In this document: in pieces, positions 13,393 to 25,700 of the stretch
Layout: every line of letters begins with the position of its first letter
Numbering within the stretch: position 1 is the stretch's first letter
The notes under the pieces: model-generated
Seen by the model: only the letters and a program-made list of their open reading frames with translations
The model's database searches: none
What the model was told of the DNA's origin: nothing
Assembly: GCA_037074615.1 (NCBI GenBank)
Contig: CM073519.1
Span: 31,455,001-31,519,000, forward strand
DNA from: Leucaena leucocephala
Lineage: Eukaryota > Streptophyta > Magnoliopsida > Fabales > Fabaceae
Direction: 5' to 3'
Length of the DNA: 64,000 bases
Made by a program: the position numbers and the translations under genes

Positions 13393-13873
13393 CACAAAGA
13401 GTCTCCCTTAGAAAAACAAAAGCAGTTTTGGTCACGACTAACTAAGATGTTAGTAGTGACTTAATTACATAGAACACAGACTTAGTAGAAACTTGGAAAG
13501 CAAAACTAAGTTACTCAGCCAAATACACTCATAAACTTATGAACAATATTGAAAAAGTATGTATAAGTGAAAAATGACTTAGAATTAAATTTGAAAGCTC
13601 TCAATATCTCTCCTTACACTCTCTTTTCAAATAAAAACATTTACACTCAATCAAGTAGAGATTGGTAGAACAACCAAACCAAAGTCTAAGTAGCAAAATG
13701 TGAAATGCTATGCATGAATACAAATGCAAAAGAGAAAGAAAATAAGATATTTATTTCTATTTCTCAAAAATTTTAATACTATGCGATGTAAAAACAAAAA
13801 CCTATAGCTCAATAAGAAATGACCCAAGTCCATAATGGAATTGACAAACAATGTTAGGGCACTAATTACTTAG
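13393..13873 (-). other. 5' untranslated leader of Athila-like element C
   Basis: This 480 bp non-coding stretch lies between the primer site and the LTR-B insertion. It contains 'ggtcacgacta' (13430), one of the recurrent GGTCGCGACC-type motifs of this family. No ORF of note is present. Confidence 0.55.
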
Positions 13874-13892
13874 CTCCCTGGCAATGGTGCCA
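13874..13892 (-). other. Primer binding site, tRNA-Asp type, element C
   Basis: The minus strand reads TGGCACCATTGCCAGGGAG. This matches the plant tRNA-Asp-complementary site TGGCGCCGTTGCCGGGGAG apart from changes of the kind left by CpG decay. It sits one base from the LTR end and proves that the LTR at 13894-15437 is a 5' LTR of a minus-strand element. Confidence 0.8.
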
Positions 13893-13893
13893 T

Positions 13894-15437
13894 TGATCAG
13901 AACAGAATGTCACCTTTCGATCAATCAAAACATTTATTGCACTAAATGATGTAGTATAGGGCATAATCTTACAGTTCTTCTTGAGGAGCTTTTTATTAGA
14001 AACCTAGAAATTGGTCAACAAAAGCATTGGAAACTTGGGTAAAATCTAGGTTTTTTTGTTTGATAAAACTATAGTACAAGAAAAGTAAAGATGCAGTTAA
14101 AATAGATATTTTTGGTGTCTTGACTAAATGAAGGGATGCTTCATATTAGGGAAAAATATGATAAAATAGGTCATGGGTGATGAAAACTTAGCTATCCCTA
14201 CTCTTAAATAGATATAGGAGTTATGAAATCACCAAATCTAGATAAAAACCTCAATCAATCGATTAAGTCCAATACATTAATTAGTCAAAAACCACTTTAA
14301 TCAAAGTTAAGTTTAAAACTTCTTAATGCATGGATAAAAGCCACTTAGTGTGTAGTTTGAGATAGATGAAGTAATTTCCCTCAAATAACTATCAATCAAC
14401 AAACAGAGATCACAAGAAATCAATTTAAATAACAACAATTGTTGATAATTAACCAACTAACAAGAAATAAAGAATGAAATATATATAAATCAACAATTAC
14501 ATCATCTAAGTCGAATACAAGAGTCTAAACTCAAGAATAACAAATCGGTACTCAGGTCTCATACAAATAACGGAAATTCCTAAATATATAAACTCTAAAA
14601 CACTAATAAGAAAATTAAAGATTATACTAAGATAACTCCCCTAATATGTCCATTAAGCTCAAGCTTTGTCCCCTATCACCAAGAGACTAAGAAATTAGCC
14701 TCTATAGCTCCACTCTTGTCACAATCACTCCAAGGAGTTATTGCCATGAGAAATACTAAAAACGGTATTGAAAGGTAGAGAGGAAGGTGGTGGAAGTGAT
14801 TTAATTGGTGTAGAATTGGGAAAAATGGTGGAGAAAGGTGTAAAAATGGAGAATTTGGATTAGAGTTGAGTGGAGAAGTTGTCTTCTTGCCCAAATTTGG
14901 GAATGAAAGCTTCTGATTTTTGTGGTTGTTTCCTTTTACCTTATATACAGAATGACCTAATTCAAAACGTGCATCTTCACTTAAATGTATTTTAGTTAGG
15001 ACTAAAGAGAATTTTTAGTCACGACCAATAAACACAGAAAGTATCTCCCAATAGCTTTTAGGTCACGTCCAGTGGACACTGAAATAGGTTATGGTCACAA
15101 CTGAGGAACACAGTGGCACTTCCAGTCCTGCATTTTGGCTCTTCATATTTTGGTTCTTTTGATCTCATGACTTCTTTCATGCTCCATTTTAAATCTTTAA
15201 ATCTCCTCCAAATACCTGCAACCAAAAGTAAAGCTCTTTGTAAAAATTAAATAATATAGAGATCAAAGCATTTACAGTTTGGATAAGATAATTGATCATT
15301 TTACCCCTAAATAAGCACAATGCAATGCATAAATCAATCATCATCACAAAGGTATAATTGCATGCAGAAAAATGAGCGTGAAAGTGTCACAAAACCCTTG
15401 AAAATACTAAAGAAACCGTGTAAAGTTGGGTCTTATA
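13894..15437 (-). mobile_element. 5' LTR of Athila-like element C
   Basis: On the plus strand it runs from TGATCAGAAC to a decayed TCTTATA end. The unit is homologous to the LTR at 57826-59307, sharing the 'caccaagagacta' block at 14679 and 58613. The orientation follows from the adjacent primer site. A TATA-like TATATAAGG reads on the minus strand near 14938-14946. Possible target duplication AGTGT follows at 15438-15442, but its partner is outside the window. Length is about 1.54 kb. Several GGTCACGACC-like motifs lie at 15017-15100. Confidence 0.75.
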
Positions 15438-16017
15438 AGTGTTATAAGGAAGTTTAGACATAGTAAATTTAGAGTAGACCTTCAACTGAATCATGAATGA
15501 TTGAGTATTTAGACACCGGATCACTTAATTTTCTTATAGGATAGACATATACCTACTAGCTGTGCACAATCAGTTCAGGCGTGGACTTAACTTAGTCTAA
15601 TTAAGTAATCATCAAAGGAATTAGGGATTAACATAATTTGAATGCCTTTTAGTGGATCAAAAGATACTATTAGGTAATTTTGATTCCTAGACTAACAAAT
15701 ATAACAATTAAAGGAAAAATTAGACACTAAGAAGTAGTCAAGGCTATAATAATCCAAGTCATATCTCACGTAATTTAAAATCATCCTTAGCATTAGTTAT
15801 ATATTTGATTTGTGTTTTCTTTTAGTTAGATTTTTATTTCCACTTTATTTTTTGTTCTATCTTTGTGTCTTACTCAAATTAAGCAAAAGTGTAAAATTAA
15901 TTCTCAACTAAGTTGTTTGAACCAAGTCCTCGTGGGAATGATACTTAACTCTCTTTATTACTTAATATGGCATGTCCACTTGCTGAATTATAGGTTTCAC
16001 ATTTTGAGTCTATCAGC
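15438..16017 (+). mobile_element. 3' end of another Athila/Ogre-type LTR
   Basis: It ends 'gagtctatca' at 16017 and contains 'gtcctcgtgggaatgatac' (15926-15944) followed by 'tggcatgtccacttgc'. This resembles the 3' terminal part of plant Ogre/Athila LTRs, where such a block precedes the LTR end. The right border falls inside the gag of element D. The left part was displaced by insertion of element C. No primer site follows, so it may be a solo LTR. Confidence 0.55.
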
Positions 16018-16774
16018 TATTATTCTTGTGAAGGTATTCTAGGAAATACTCTTGCACACATCTCATAACTCTCTTGTAACTGTGGACAATGATTAGTTGT
16101 ATAACTAGCTAAGGAACAAATACCGTAGAGAGGGCCAACCAATTGCATTGAGTGATGTGAAGAAGATGATTTCCTTTCTATAATAAACATTGTCTTGGCA
16201 AGAGATGCCAACTCCTCTACTTTATTCTCCATTCACTTTTGATCAATAGAAGAAGAATAAATCTCATTCGCTGCTTTAGTAGATGTGATAGGTCTAGTGC
16301 CAAACTATTGACCATTTTGAGCCATTTTTTCTATTAAATCTCTAGCAGCTATAGGAGTCAAATCAACAAGTGCACCTCTATATGTAACATCTATGAAGGT
16401 TCGATCCATAGGGAACAACCCTTCATAAAAGTGTTGTATCTACAATTGGTTAGTGATATGATGATAGGACAACTAGAACATAATTTCTTGTATCTTTCCC
16501 AATACTCATATAATGTTTCACCAGTGTACTGGTTTGCTCTATATATGTCATTTTTTAATTGCAGCAATTCTAGAAGCAGTAAAGAACTTCTCTAGAAACA
16601 TCCTTTCAAGATCCACCCATCTAGTAATAGATGCTGGAGGCAAGTAATACAACCAATCTTTTGTAGAACCACCTAAAGAGAAAGGGAAAGCTCTTAGCTT
16701 AATGTACTCCTTAAACACTCCTTGTGCTTCATAGTTGAGCAAACCACTTGAAACTCCTTTAGATGCTTGTTGGG

Positions 16775-19700
16775 TGTAACATCCTTACTTTTATACGTCT
16801 TAAAGACCATTAAGTAGCATTTAGAACCACTTACAAGACCTTGGAAGTCCATTAGCCAAATCTGGAATTTTACTCTTTCTCGGGTTACTGTTCATATGGT
16901 ATTCCAGATTACGTAATGAACTTCGAAAAATCATAATTAATTCTAAAAAACTCGAAATGAAGTGGTTCAAAAAGCTACATGAAGATATCATCTTGAAATT
17001 TAAGGAAAAAATAATTTCTAGACCAAATGATTACCCAATTGATACAGTTTATTCGTTGAAGTTTACTGTTCATTTGGTCAAAAACTCTACAAACAGATTC
17101 TAGACACTTACTTCAGAAAATCATTTCTCTTGATATACACATCCAAATAACACGTTCTATCTATGAATTTAAAGCTCTGGGTGTGTGCTACATGATCATA
17201 AAATTTTGTGAACTAATTCCTTCATTTGCTAGGTCAAACTGAAGCCACAACAAAACTGCTTTAGGACCTACGTTTTTACCATTTCAGTTTCTTTTCTTTC
17301 ATTTTCAATAATTGTTTCAGCATGCACAAGCCATCAAATAAGCTTAACATTCATATACATCATGTACATATGTCATAAGTATTACAATAGTTTCATCACA
17401 TAAATGGACACCTTACATGGAATTTACATACATAGACAATTTATAGTATATGCTAAAATCTCAATACTTTACTTCCTTTCTTCCATTCTTTAGCTCTTCT
17501 CCATGCATACCTTTTCTTCATGCTTGACATAAATTGGTTGGTTATAGGAGAGTGATATTATAGGGAATCTCAGTAGCAAACATTACCACTTAAATATGCA
17601 AGATGGATGCTAATGCATGATATGTAATTTCATTAACTTTCTTTGAATAGTGACATGCCACCATGCTATATACTTTTACATAAAGTTCATGGCCATGGAA
17701 ACATGTTATTCACAATACATTCAACATCATTTATCATGTCACAATATCATTCAAATAACATATACATGTCAACACATAAGTATACCACATCAAGCACATA
17801 AAGAGATAAGTTCACTACCTTGCACTTAAGCTTTCCTCTTGATCTTTAGCATTTGCTCTCTAGCTTTCCAACCAATAAGCCTTTATGTCAATCACCTCCC
17901 AACATGTTCTTGGATGTTTCAAGGTCCTAAACACATTCATATTCATCACATAATTCATTAGGACTCATGAACTCCAACCATGTTCAAGATTAACTTTGTT
18001 ACACTCTTTATTGTCATAACTTTCCCTAATATTCACTAATCCACTTGGCTCTTGAACCAATTGATGTCTTGACTTTACCCTACACAATTTCATCTTTTGA
18101 ACTCATTTATGAGTTTAGAATCATAAAATTCCAGCTCCTTCATGGCCTGCTGTACAGAATTGAACATAAGCATACATTTCTTTCAAAAATTCTCATTTTG
18201 ATTCTAATGCTTCCCATACTTGTTTTTCCACTTTACCCCACACAACTTTTCATTTTAAAACCATTGGAACCATCAAAATCATGAAATTCCAATCACTGTT
18301 CATGCGAGTGAACAGTACCACAAGGAATCTCAAAGACTATAACCTTGAGATTTTAGTACTTCCAAGGTTCAAAACCTTTCCAATCCTACACAAAATCATC
18401 ATACAAACTCAATGGAAGCATTAAATCATTGAAATTAAATTCCCTTCCCTCATGAACAGTGCAGACCGAACAGGTCACACCATGGCAAAGTCAAGAATAT
18501 CAATTTGATTCAACAACCAACCACTTAACTAGCTTGTTTAAGCTTCAATCAGATGTTTCTAACTTTAATTTCTTCTTTCCCCTTTTCTTTAAGGTTTTTG
18601 GGCAGCACCTTCCCTTAGATAAAACTCAACTTTTTCCCCATGAAAACCCTAAGTTCGAGCTCCCAAATGAAAGGAAAATAAGCTAGGAGAGATTGCTTAC
18701 CTTTAATCTCTAGCTTGCTTGGACTTTGGAACCTTGAATCTTCTTTGTCTTGGCTTAAGTTTTCATTTTGCAAGAGTTTCCCCAAGGGTCCATGAAGCTA
18801 CGGTTTGCTGCAGAATTGGAGAGGTATTTATAGCCAAAATTCAAGAAAAATGAATGGCCAAGATTGATTTGGTTACTATTTGATCTAAAGGCCCACATTT
18901 AATCTTGGATTTAACTTTTTCATAAAATAATAATTATGACATCATGTGGGACCCATCAAGGGACACCTCAAGGGGTTAGGTGGCGTGTTCATAGTGTAAG
19001 GAACCTTCTGGAGAAATTCCAGTCCAATCCGGTACCGATCAGTGCAGTTTCACAACAACCGGACTGTGTTCTATTCCTAATTTTTTATAATATACCAGGA
19101 TATGTATTCTATCCTGGAAATCAATGTCTAGGCTTCTCACACCATTAAAATACTTGTACTGGGCACAACTTAATTACAGATCCCTTGGGAAATGACCAAA
19201 ATACCCTTGGTGTCCTTTCTTGCACTATATTGACCCTAAGGGCATAATTGTCATTTCACCCCTCTTTGTACTGCCTCAGGGCATATATTGGATCAACTAA
19301 TCATATTTATACCACGTACCACATTTTTAGCCTGTCTCAGATGACCAAAATGCCCTTCATCCATCTCTGGTACAATCTGGGCATCCAGGGGTATTTTCGT
19401 AATTTCACACTTTTTCTGGCACTGGCCCCTTCTACTGATAGACTGGTACCCTGGGTTTTGGGCCTTCCTTGGCGTCATTATGGGCCTATATATGAGGTCA
19501 TCTTATCTCATTCTATCCAGGCTTACATACCGATAAGTTCCATTATCGGATCAGGGGTGTTAACAAACTCCCGTCAAAATTCACTAATATGTGAATAACT
19601 TTTTATACAGAACTTCTTCTAGAGTTCTGTCAAATCCAGGACATCTGACATTGTAGGGCACACTTTCCTGTAATTTACCCACTTATATCTGATGTCCATG

Positions 19701-20164
19701 AAATCTAACAAAATTTCAGATAACTTTTAGACTATCAGATAAATATCTGTTGTCTGGAGCCCTAATAAAATTTCTGTATCATGTCAAATTATCCAACATA
19801 CCTTCCTCTATTTACTGATGGAATATGGGAATAAAATACTTCTGGGCAGTTCTAACCCTTTTCGGGTTGATCTTTCTATAATTACAATTTTGCCCTTGAA
19901 CTTTTCTCTTAATTACATTTATGTCCCTAACTTTTTGGATATTTACATTTAGGTCCCTAAACTTTTAGAAATTACAACTTTTGGCCCAACTTTTGTTTCT
20001 ACTTTAACTTTTGGCCTTTAACATTTTCCAATTTACGTTTAGGTCCTTCTCTTTCTTTAAGACTTATCTAACCTTTATCATTTCTTCTGATCTTCGTCAT
20101 AATCCTTCTTAAACCTCTTTCCACTATCAGTATTATACAGATAGGGAAAATTTAGGATATGAGA
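16775..20164 (-). mobile_element. Solo LTR-A copy A3
   Basis: This is the most clearly bounded LTR-A: 3390 bp from TGTAACATCC to GGATATGAGA (terminal CA now GA). Exact TTGGG duplications lie at 16770-16774 and 20165-20169. It sits inside a gag codon, and removing it with one duplication restores continuous gag similarity. It carries two TGTTCAT repeat units about 177 bp apart (16886, 17063), a minus-strand TATA box (18823-18833), and an array of 'aggtccctaaacttt'-like repeats near 19870-20050. Confidence 0.92.
18823..18833 (-). promoter_or_regulatory. TATA box of LTR-A copy A3
   Basis: The minus strand reads CTATAAATACC. About 110 bases downstream in the transcript direction is 'aaaggtaagcaatc', which resembles a 5' splice site. 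This supports minus as the LTR sense strand. Confidence 0.55.
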
Positions 20165-20523
20165 TTGGGATCTTCACTTGCTAAACCATGAAACTGGGGT
20201 AACAGGTGGATTAATCTAGATTTAAGCTCAAAAGTAGCATATAAAGCAGGATATTGTATGCACAGGGGTTGATAATGCTTGTTAGGTGTATCTAATTCTT
20301 TAATAGTTTTTTCATCATTCTCTTCAGCCATGTTTACAAACTCAAAATCAGATTCACTCTCAACTTCTACAATATCAAGAACACTACTAATCAAATCAAA
20401 CAAAATCTCACAAACTACTAAATCTCTAATCCTACGCTCTCTAAGAATCCTACGATTAGCACCACAACTTCTCTTAATTTTAGGATCAAAATCACTTCAT
20501 GCATCATGAGAAGACCTTGTCAT

Positions 20524-20681
20524 ACATAAATGATAAAACAAAAAAAAAGTACTAAAAACTGGAAAAAATAATAAATGAAATGGAAATTCTAAAATTGTAA
20601 GAACAAAAGAAAAGAAAATACTTAAAAGCGAACCGAAACAAACAACAGAAATCCAAATTTAAATGATTAGAAACAATTGGT
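20524..20681 (-). other. Short leader of Athila-like element D
   Basis: This is AT-rich untranslated sequence between the primer site and the gag ATG. It is much shorter than the leader of element C. Confidence 0.5.
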
Positions 20682-20702
20682 TCCCCAGTAGTAACAATGC
20701 CA
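20682..20702 (-). other. Primer binding site, degenerate tRNA-Asp type, element D
   Basis: The minus strand reads TGGCATTGTTACTACTGGGGA. This is recognisable as TGGCGCCGTTGCCGGGGA with substitutions and a three-base insertion. It lies five bases from the LTR start at 20708 and 160 bp upstream of gag, as expected for a 5' primer site. Confidence 0.65.
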
Positions 20703-20707
20703 AATTT

Positions 20708-21267
20708 TGACCCACTGTCAAATAACATCAAAATAAAATCAGAATTAGATTTTGCAGTAAAGCGCAACCTAGGTGTCTACCAAAGAACCTATGTTTCAAT
20801 AACTTAGATTAGGGAAATCACATGAAAAGAAGTAGAATAAGGGGTTTTCAAGTTGGAAATTAAGAATCTAATTTACTAAGGAAAAAAAACAAGACAAATT
20901 AACAACTAACTCGAATTTATGATGAAAATGCAATTAACTACAAGTTCTTTCCTTAAGATGGAATGGTCCTTGTGAAGATAAAAGATTAAAATCTTTTGGT
21001 TGAGATTTCTTAAGAAAATTCCAAACTCAAATACTTGAATTATCATTCAAGTTTTATGCTATTGTTTAAATCAAAGTTCAATGATATCTCAGTGAAACCC
21101 CAAATTAAACTTAAGCAACAATTAATCCTAGAATTTAAACAAATAGAGAAAATCAATCGAATTTCTCCTCTTATTCCCTCTCAAACTTCTAATCAATCAA
21201 TTAGAAATTTATGGCCTCTCAGTATTTCATTAAAGATAGCAAAATAAAAATATTCTAAATCTAGAAT
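20708..21267 (-). mobile_element. 5' LTR of element D, left piece
   Basis: It starts TGACCCACTG next to the primer site and is interrupted at 21268 by a copia element. It resumes after 29119, and again after a nested solo LTR. The three pieces sum to about 1.4 kb, similar to the LTRs of elements C (1.54 kb) and at 57826 (1.48 kb). Confidence 0.6.
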
Positions 21268-21615
21268 TGAAGATTTCGGGCGTACCTAGAATTGTTTTTT
21301 AACACACTAGATACCAACACGTAACCGGAGCACCCTGTATGGACTCTAGTTCATTTTCACAACAAATGTACCGGAACAAAATGCCGAAACAGAGCGTCGG
21401 AAACAGAGAAGTATATGTTCTACCACACACACTTTCTGTCCGTGTATGTACATATATATAGCCTGTGGGAGGGGAGTTAGATAACCGTATCTAACTCCCT
21501 CATTTCAAATTCAAACATTCCCCTTCAACTGCTCCTAACGGTTGGTTGTCAACGGCTCTCTGTTTTCCATCGGTCAGGTCTGATCCACCATGGGTGGATC
21601 GCCCGTTTCCTTACA
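21268..21615 (-). mobile_element. 3' LTR of copia element
   Basis: In the sense (minus) direction it runs from TGTAAGGAAACG to ...CTTCA. It pairs with the copy at 28771-29119. It contains a TATA box (minus strand of 21451-21461). Confidence 0.92.
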
Positions 21616-21627
21616 TCTCCCACTCAC
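21616..21627 (-). other. Polypurine tract of copia element
   Basis: The minus strand reads GTGAGTGGGAGA immediately upstream of the 3' LTR start TGTAAGG. This is the standard position of the plus-strand primer. Confidence 0.75.
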
Positions 21628-22729
21628 ACATGGTGGATTAGATATTATGGCTCAAATATCATTTTCTTCCTTCTTTCATACTAGGTGCTTTGCCGTGACC
21701 GCGTAGGCATGACGTCTCCTTTTGGGGGTTTGTACTAGAAATCCCCTTTACAGAGACCAGCACAAAGCAACCCTTTAGTGCAGCTTGATCAAATAAATTA
21801 TAGTGCCTTGAATGTCCTAGATTTGCCCATATACACTTTTCTCATGGCTAATCTAATCCCTCTTGAGTCAGTATATAACTCAGATAGCCTCCACTTATGC
21901 ATAGTATCCACACTTATAAAATTAACAAAATAATATCACAAGGGACCGGTCACAGACACTAGCATGGATATGTATATTCTAGCAATCTTTCTTTCGCCCA
22001 TATATCATTTTGATATGAATCAACCGTTTTCCTAGCATAATACCTTTGGTTCATATATAATTTGACCACAGGATATATACCAAAGTAGCAATCGTAGAAA
22101 CATACCTCCATAATATTGTCAAAGTCAAAGGACATTAATGAAAGGATTATACCTTTCTGGAACTCACACAATAATGAAGCAGGGATTGATTCACTTGCTT
22201 TCCATTTGCGGTTTTTTAGCACATGTGGTATAAATCACATGTTACGGTGTTACTCTTATCCTTAAAGAGTGTACGTCATTTTGATTCTATCAATCACACC
22301 GTACAGATTTAAGTCTAGACACTCATAGTATCTAAAACCAAACTCTTCAATTATATTCACATAATATGACATCAACTTTTTTTTGAAGAATTTGTCCTAT
22401 GGCAACAGGGTTTATGGATGTGAGAATCCATTGTTCGATCCATACCCTTACTCTTGGATCTTATCTTGACTCACTGCACTTTTAAGCCAAGGTGACACTT
22501 ATTGTGTTTCTTCTCTACCATATCAGCACTCTTGCTGTTTTACTGGTGAACACATGTCTCATCTTTGAACGCTTCTATAGCATCAAAGGTGTTTGCTTGT
22601 GTGAGAGAGCTACCTCTTTCAACCTGTATGACATACTAGACATTGTATACTTTTACCCAGACATATAAGTAATAATAAATGACATGATATCATTAATAAA
22701 AACAAAAGTATTACATACAGTCTGTAACT
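21628..22729 (-). other. Long 3' untranslated region of copia element
   Basis: About 1.1 kb separates the pol stop from the polypurine tract, which is long for copia. An 87-codon minus-strand ORF (22222-21959) lies here, but it shows no recognisable motif and I do not call it a gene. Confidence 0.6.
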
Positions 22730-25700
22730 TTACATTTTTAACATGCCAATGGCTTTTACATGTTTCTCGAATGTTTCTTTGCCTATTGGCTTGGTTAGGG
22801 GATCTGCAACCATATATTTTGTTGAAATGTATTGTACAATTACAATTTTCTGTGCTATATAATCCCTCACAAAGTTATACTTTATATCAATGTGTTTGGT
22901 CTTGCTGTGATACTTAGGGTCTTTTGTGTAGGCTATAGCTGCAGTATTGTCACAGTGTATCAACACCGGATTGGTACTCTCGTTCCCAAATCCTAGGTCC
23001 TCGATAAATCTCTTCAGCCAAACAGCCTCTTGGGCTGCTACAGTGTATGCCACAAACTCAGCTTCCATAGAGTGTAAAGCAATGCACGTTTGCTTCTTGC
23101 TACTCCAACATATGGGGCCGTTGTTAAGCAAGAAGGTGTATCCTGAAGTCGATCTTCGTTCTTCTTCATCACCACCTATATCAGCATCAGAATATCCGAT
23201 TAGGCATAGATCACTTCCTTGATAACACAATGCATAGTCAGCTGTGCCCTTTAAGTATCTCAAGATCCTTTTTACTGCTTTCCAGTGTTTCTCACCAGGG
23301 TTGGACTGGAATCTGCTAACCAGCCCTACGGCATAACAAATATCTAGTCTTGTACACATCATTGCATATATCAGGCTACTAACGGCACTTGCATATGGAA
23401 CTCTTTCCATTTGCTTTTTATCTGATTCAGTTTTAGGACACATGTCAAAACTCAAGGCCATTCCAGTAGCCACAGGGATATCCATGGGTTTGCATTCACT
23501 CATATAGAATCGTTCAAGAATCTTATTGATATAATTCTCTTGTGAAAGAGTGAGAATTCTCTTGGAACGATTCCTTCGAATCTTGACTCCAAGTATGTAT
23601 TCTGCTTCACCTATGTCTTTCATCTCGAAATTTGATGAAAGCCATTCTTTAATAGCTATCACAGAGTCAAGACTATTTCCAGCTAATAGTATATCGTCTA
23701 CGTATAAGGATAATATCACAAAGTTACCCTTAAAGCGCTTAACATAGACACAATGGTCTTCCTCTATCATCTGGAAGTTATATGAGGTAATCGCCTTATG
23801 AAACCTCAAGTACCACTATCTGGATGACTGTTTTAATCCATAAATAGATCTTTTGAGTTTACACTTCTTGTGTTCAAACCCTTTTTCAATGAAACCTATT
23901 GGTTGTTTCATATAGATTTCTTCATCCAGATCACCATTCAGGAATGCGGTTTTTACATCCATCTGATGTAACTCTAAGTTTAAACTGTTTACTATTGCCA
24001 GAATAAGTCTTATTGAATTGAAGCACACAACAGGTGAAAAAGTATCCTCATAATCTATACCTTCCTGTTGTGTATATCCCTTTGCAACCAATCAAGCTTT
24101 GAATTTGTTAATTGATCCGTCTACCTTTCTTTTGATTTTGAGAACCCACTTGTTCCTAATGGCTTTACGCCCTTTTGGCATATCAACTAATTCCCAAACT
24201 TGATTTTTCATCATTGAGTCCATTTCCTCTTTCATTGCTTTCTTCCATTCCTCCTTTGCAGGACTTGCTAAGGCCTCATGAACAGTGCGGGGTTCATCAT
24301 CCCCTTCTGGAGTAACTAAGAGTGCTTCTCCTTCTATTTGGAAGTGTCTCTTTGGAACACTTTCCCTGTTACTCTTTCTGGTAGGAGCAATTTGCTTATC
24401 TTTTCTCATTTGTTTCGGTCTTTGTGTTGACCGTTCTTGGCTCCCACTCATATTGACATGCCTAAACGATTCTGGTTTATCAATTTGTTTTGCACTGTCC
24501 TATTCCTGAGTCTCATAAAGAGATACAGTGCGGTCAACATCTCCCCTACTAGGAATCTCCGTCTCAATAAATACAACATCTCTTGATTCTGGTTCAGTCA
24601 TTGTTCCATCTTCAATTTCACTTATGAATACATATCCTTTTGAGGGTTCAGAGTACCTTATAAAAATACATTTCTTCCCTCTAGGACCTAGTTTCCCATG
24701 TCTATGAGAATTGTCATGGATGTATGCCGCCGAGCCCCAATGTCTAAGGATGGTTAGATCTGGCTGACGTTTAGTTCATAACTCGTAGGGTGTGAAAGTG
24801 ACTTATTTTGAGGGCACACAGTTAAGTATGAAGGTTGCTGTCAATAAAGCATCACCCCAATGTGAAATTGGAAGGTTTGCCTAGGCCATCATAGACCTAA
24901 CTATGTCTAGAAGAGTTCTATTTCTTCTTTCAGCAACCCCATTTTGTTGAGGTGTGCCAGGAATAGTTAGTTGCCTAATAGTCCCCTTTTCTTCACAGAG
25001 TTGTTTGAATTGATCTGAGAGGTATTCACGACCTTAATCAGTACGTAATGCCTTGATTCTATTGTCCATTTGATTCTCTACTTCATTCATGTATCGTCTA
25101 AAGCACTCTAGTACATCAGACTTATGTGAAATCAAATAGACATGATCATATCGTGAAAAATCATCAATAAAGGTAATGAAATACCAAGCTCCGTGTCTTG
25201 CCCTCACACTCATTGGACCACAAATGTCATAATGGATTAATTGTAATGGGTTTTCAGCTCGTATTCCCTTACCGAATGGTTTCCTGGTAGCCTTACCAGC
25301 TAGACAGCTTTCGCATAATGACATATCCATGTTAGGGATCACCCCCAACAAGCCTTCTTTAGCCAGTTTAATCATTCTATTTTGATTAATATGTCCTAGT
25401 CTAGCATGCCAAATATTCATATCAGGATTATTTGAAGTAATAGCAAAGCAATCATGAACATTAAAATAATTAGCAAGATCCAAAATAAAGAAGCTTTGAA
25501 ACTGAAAAGCTGAACCATAAAATATTGAGTTGCTACAAATGTCTGCAACTTTATCATGAAAGTTTACATTAAACCCAAAGTCTAGTAAGCAAATTACAGA
25601 AATTAAATTCTGTCGGATGTCAGGAACATGAAGCACATCATGCAGTATCAAGGTTTTTCCACTATGCAAAACAAGTTTGCAAGTGCCAATGCCTCGAACC

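Larger units (their letters stand above)
16018..20523 (-). pseudogene. Athila-like gag (element D), split by a solo LTR
   Basis: The gag reads on the minus strand from an ATG at 20523 (start M-T-R-S-S, then D-F-D-P-K-I-K-R) to 20165, is interrupted by LTR-A 16775-20164, and resumes at 16774. The break falls inside the conserved block E-D-P-N-K-H-L-K-E-F, and the 5 bp duplication TTGGG allows exact joining. Downstream are the family hallmarks K-L-R-A-F-P-F-S-L and D-W-L-Y-Y-L-P-P (16690-16640), F-L-E-K-F-F (near 16590), and a degenerate zinc-finger-like C-x9-C-P block near 16105. Defects are an in-frame TGA near 20493, a one-base frameshift near 16725, and truncation at 16018 by another LTR. 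The predicted role was the nucleocapsid precursor. It is now dead. Confidence 0.8.
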
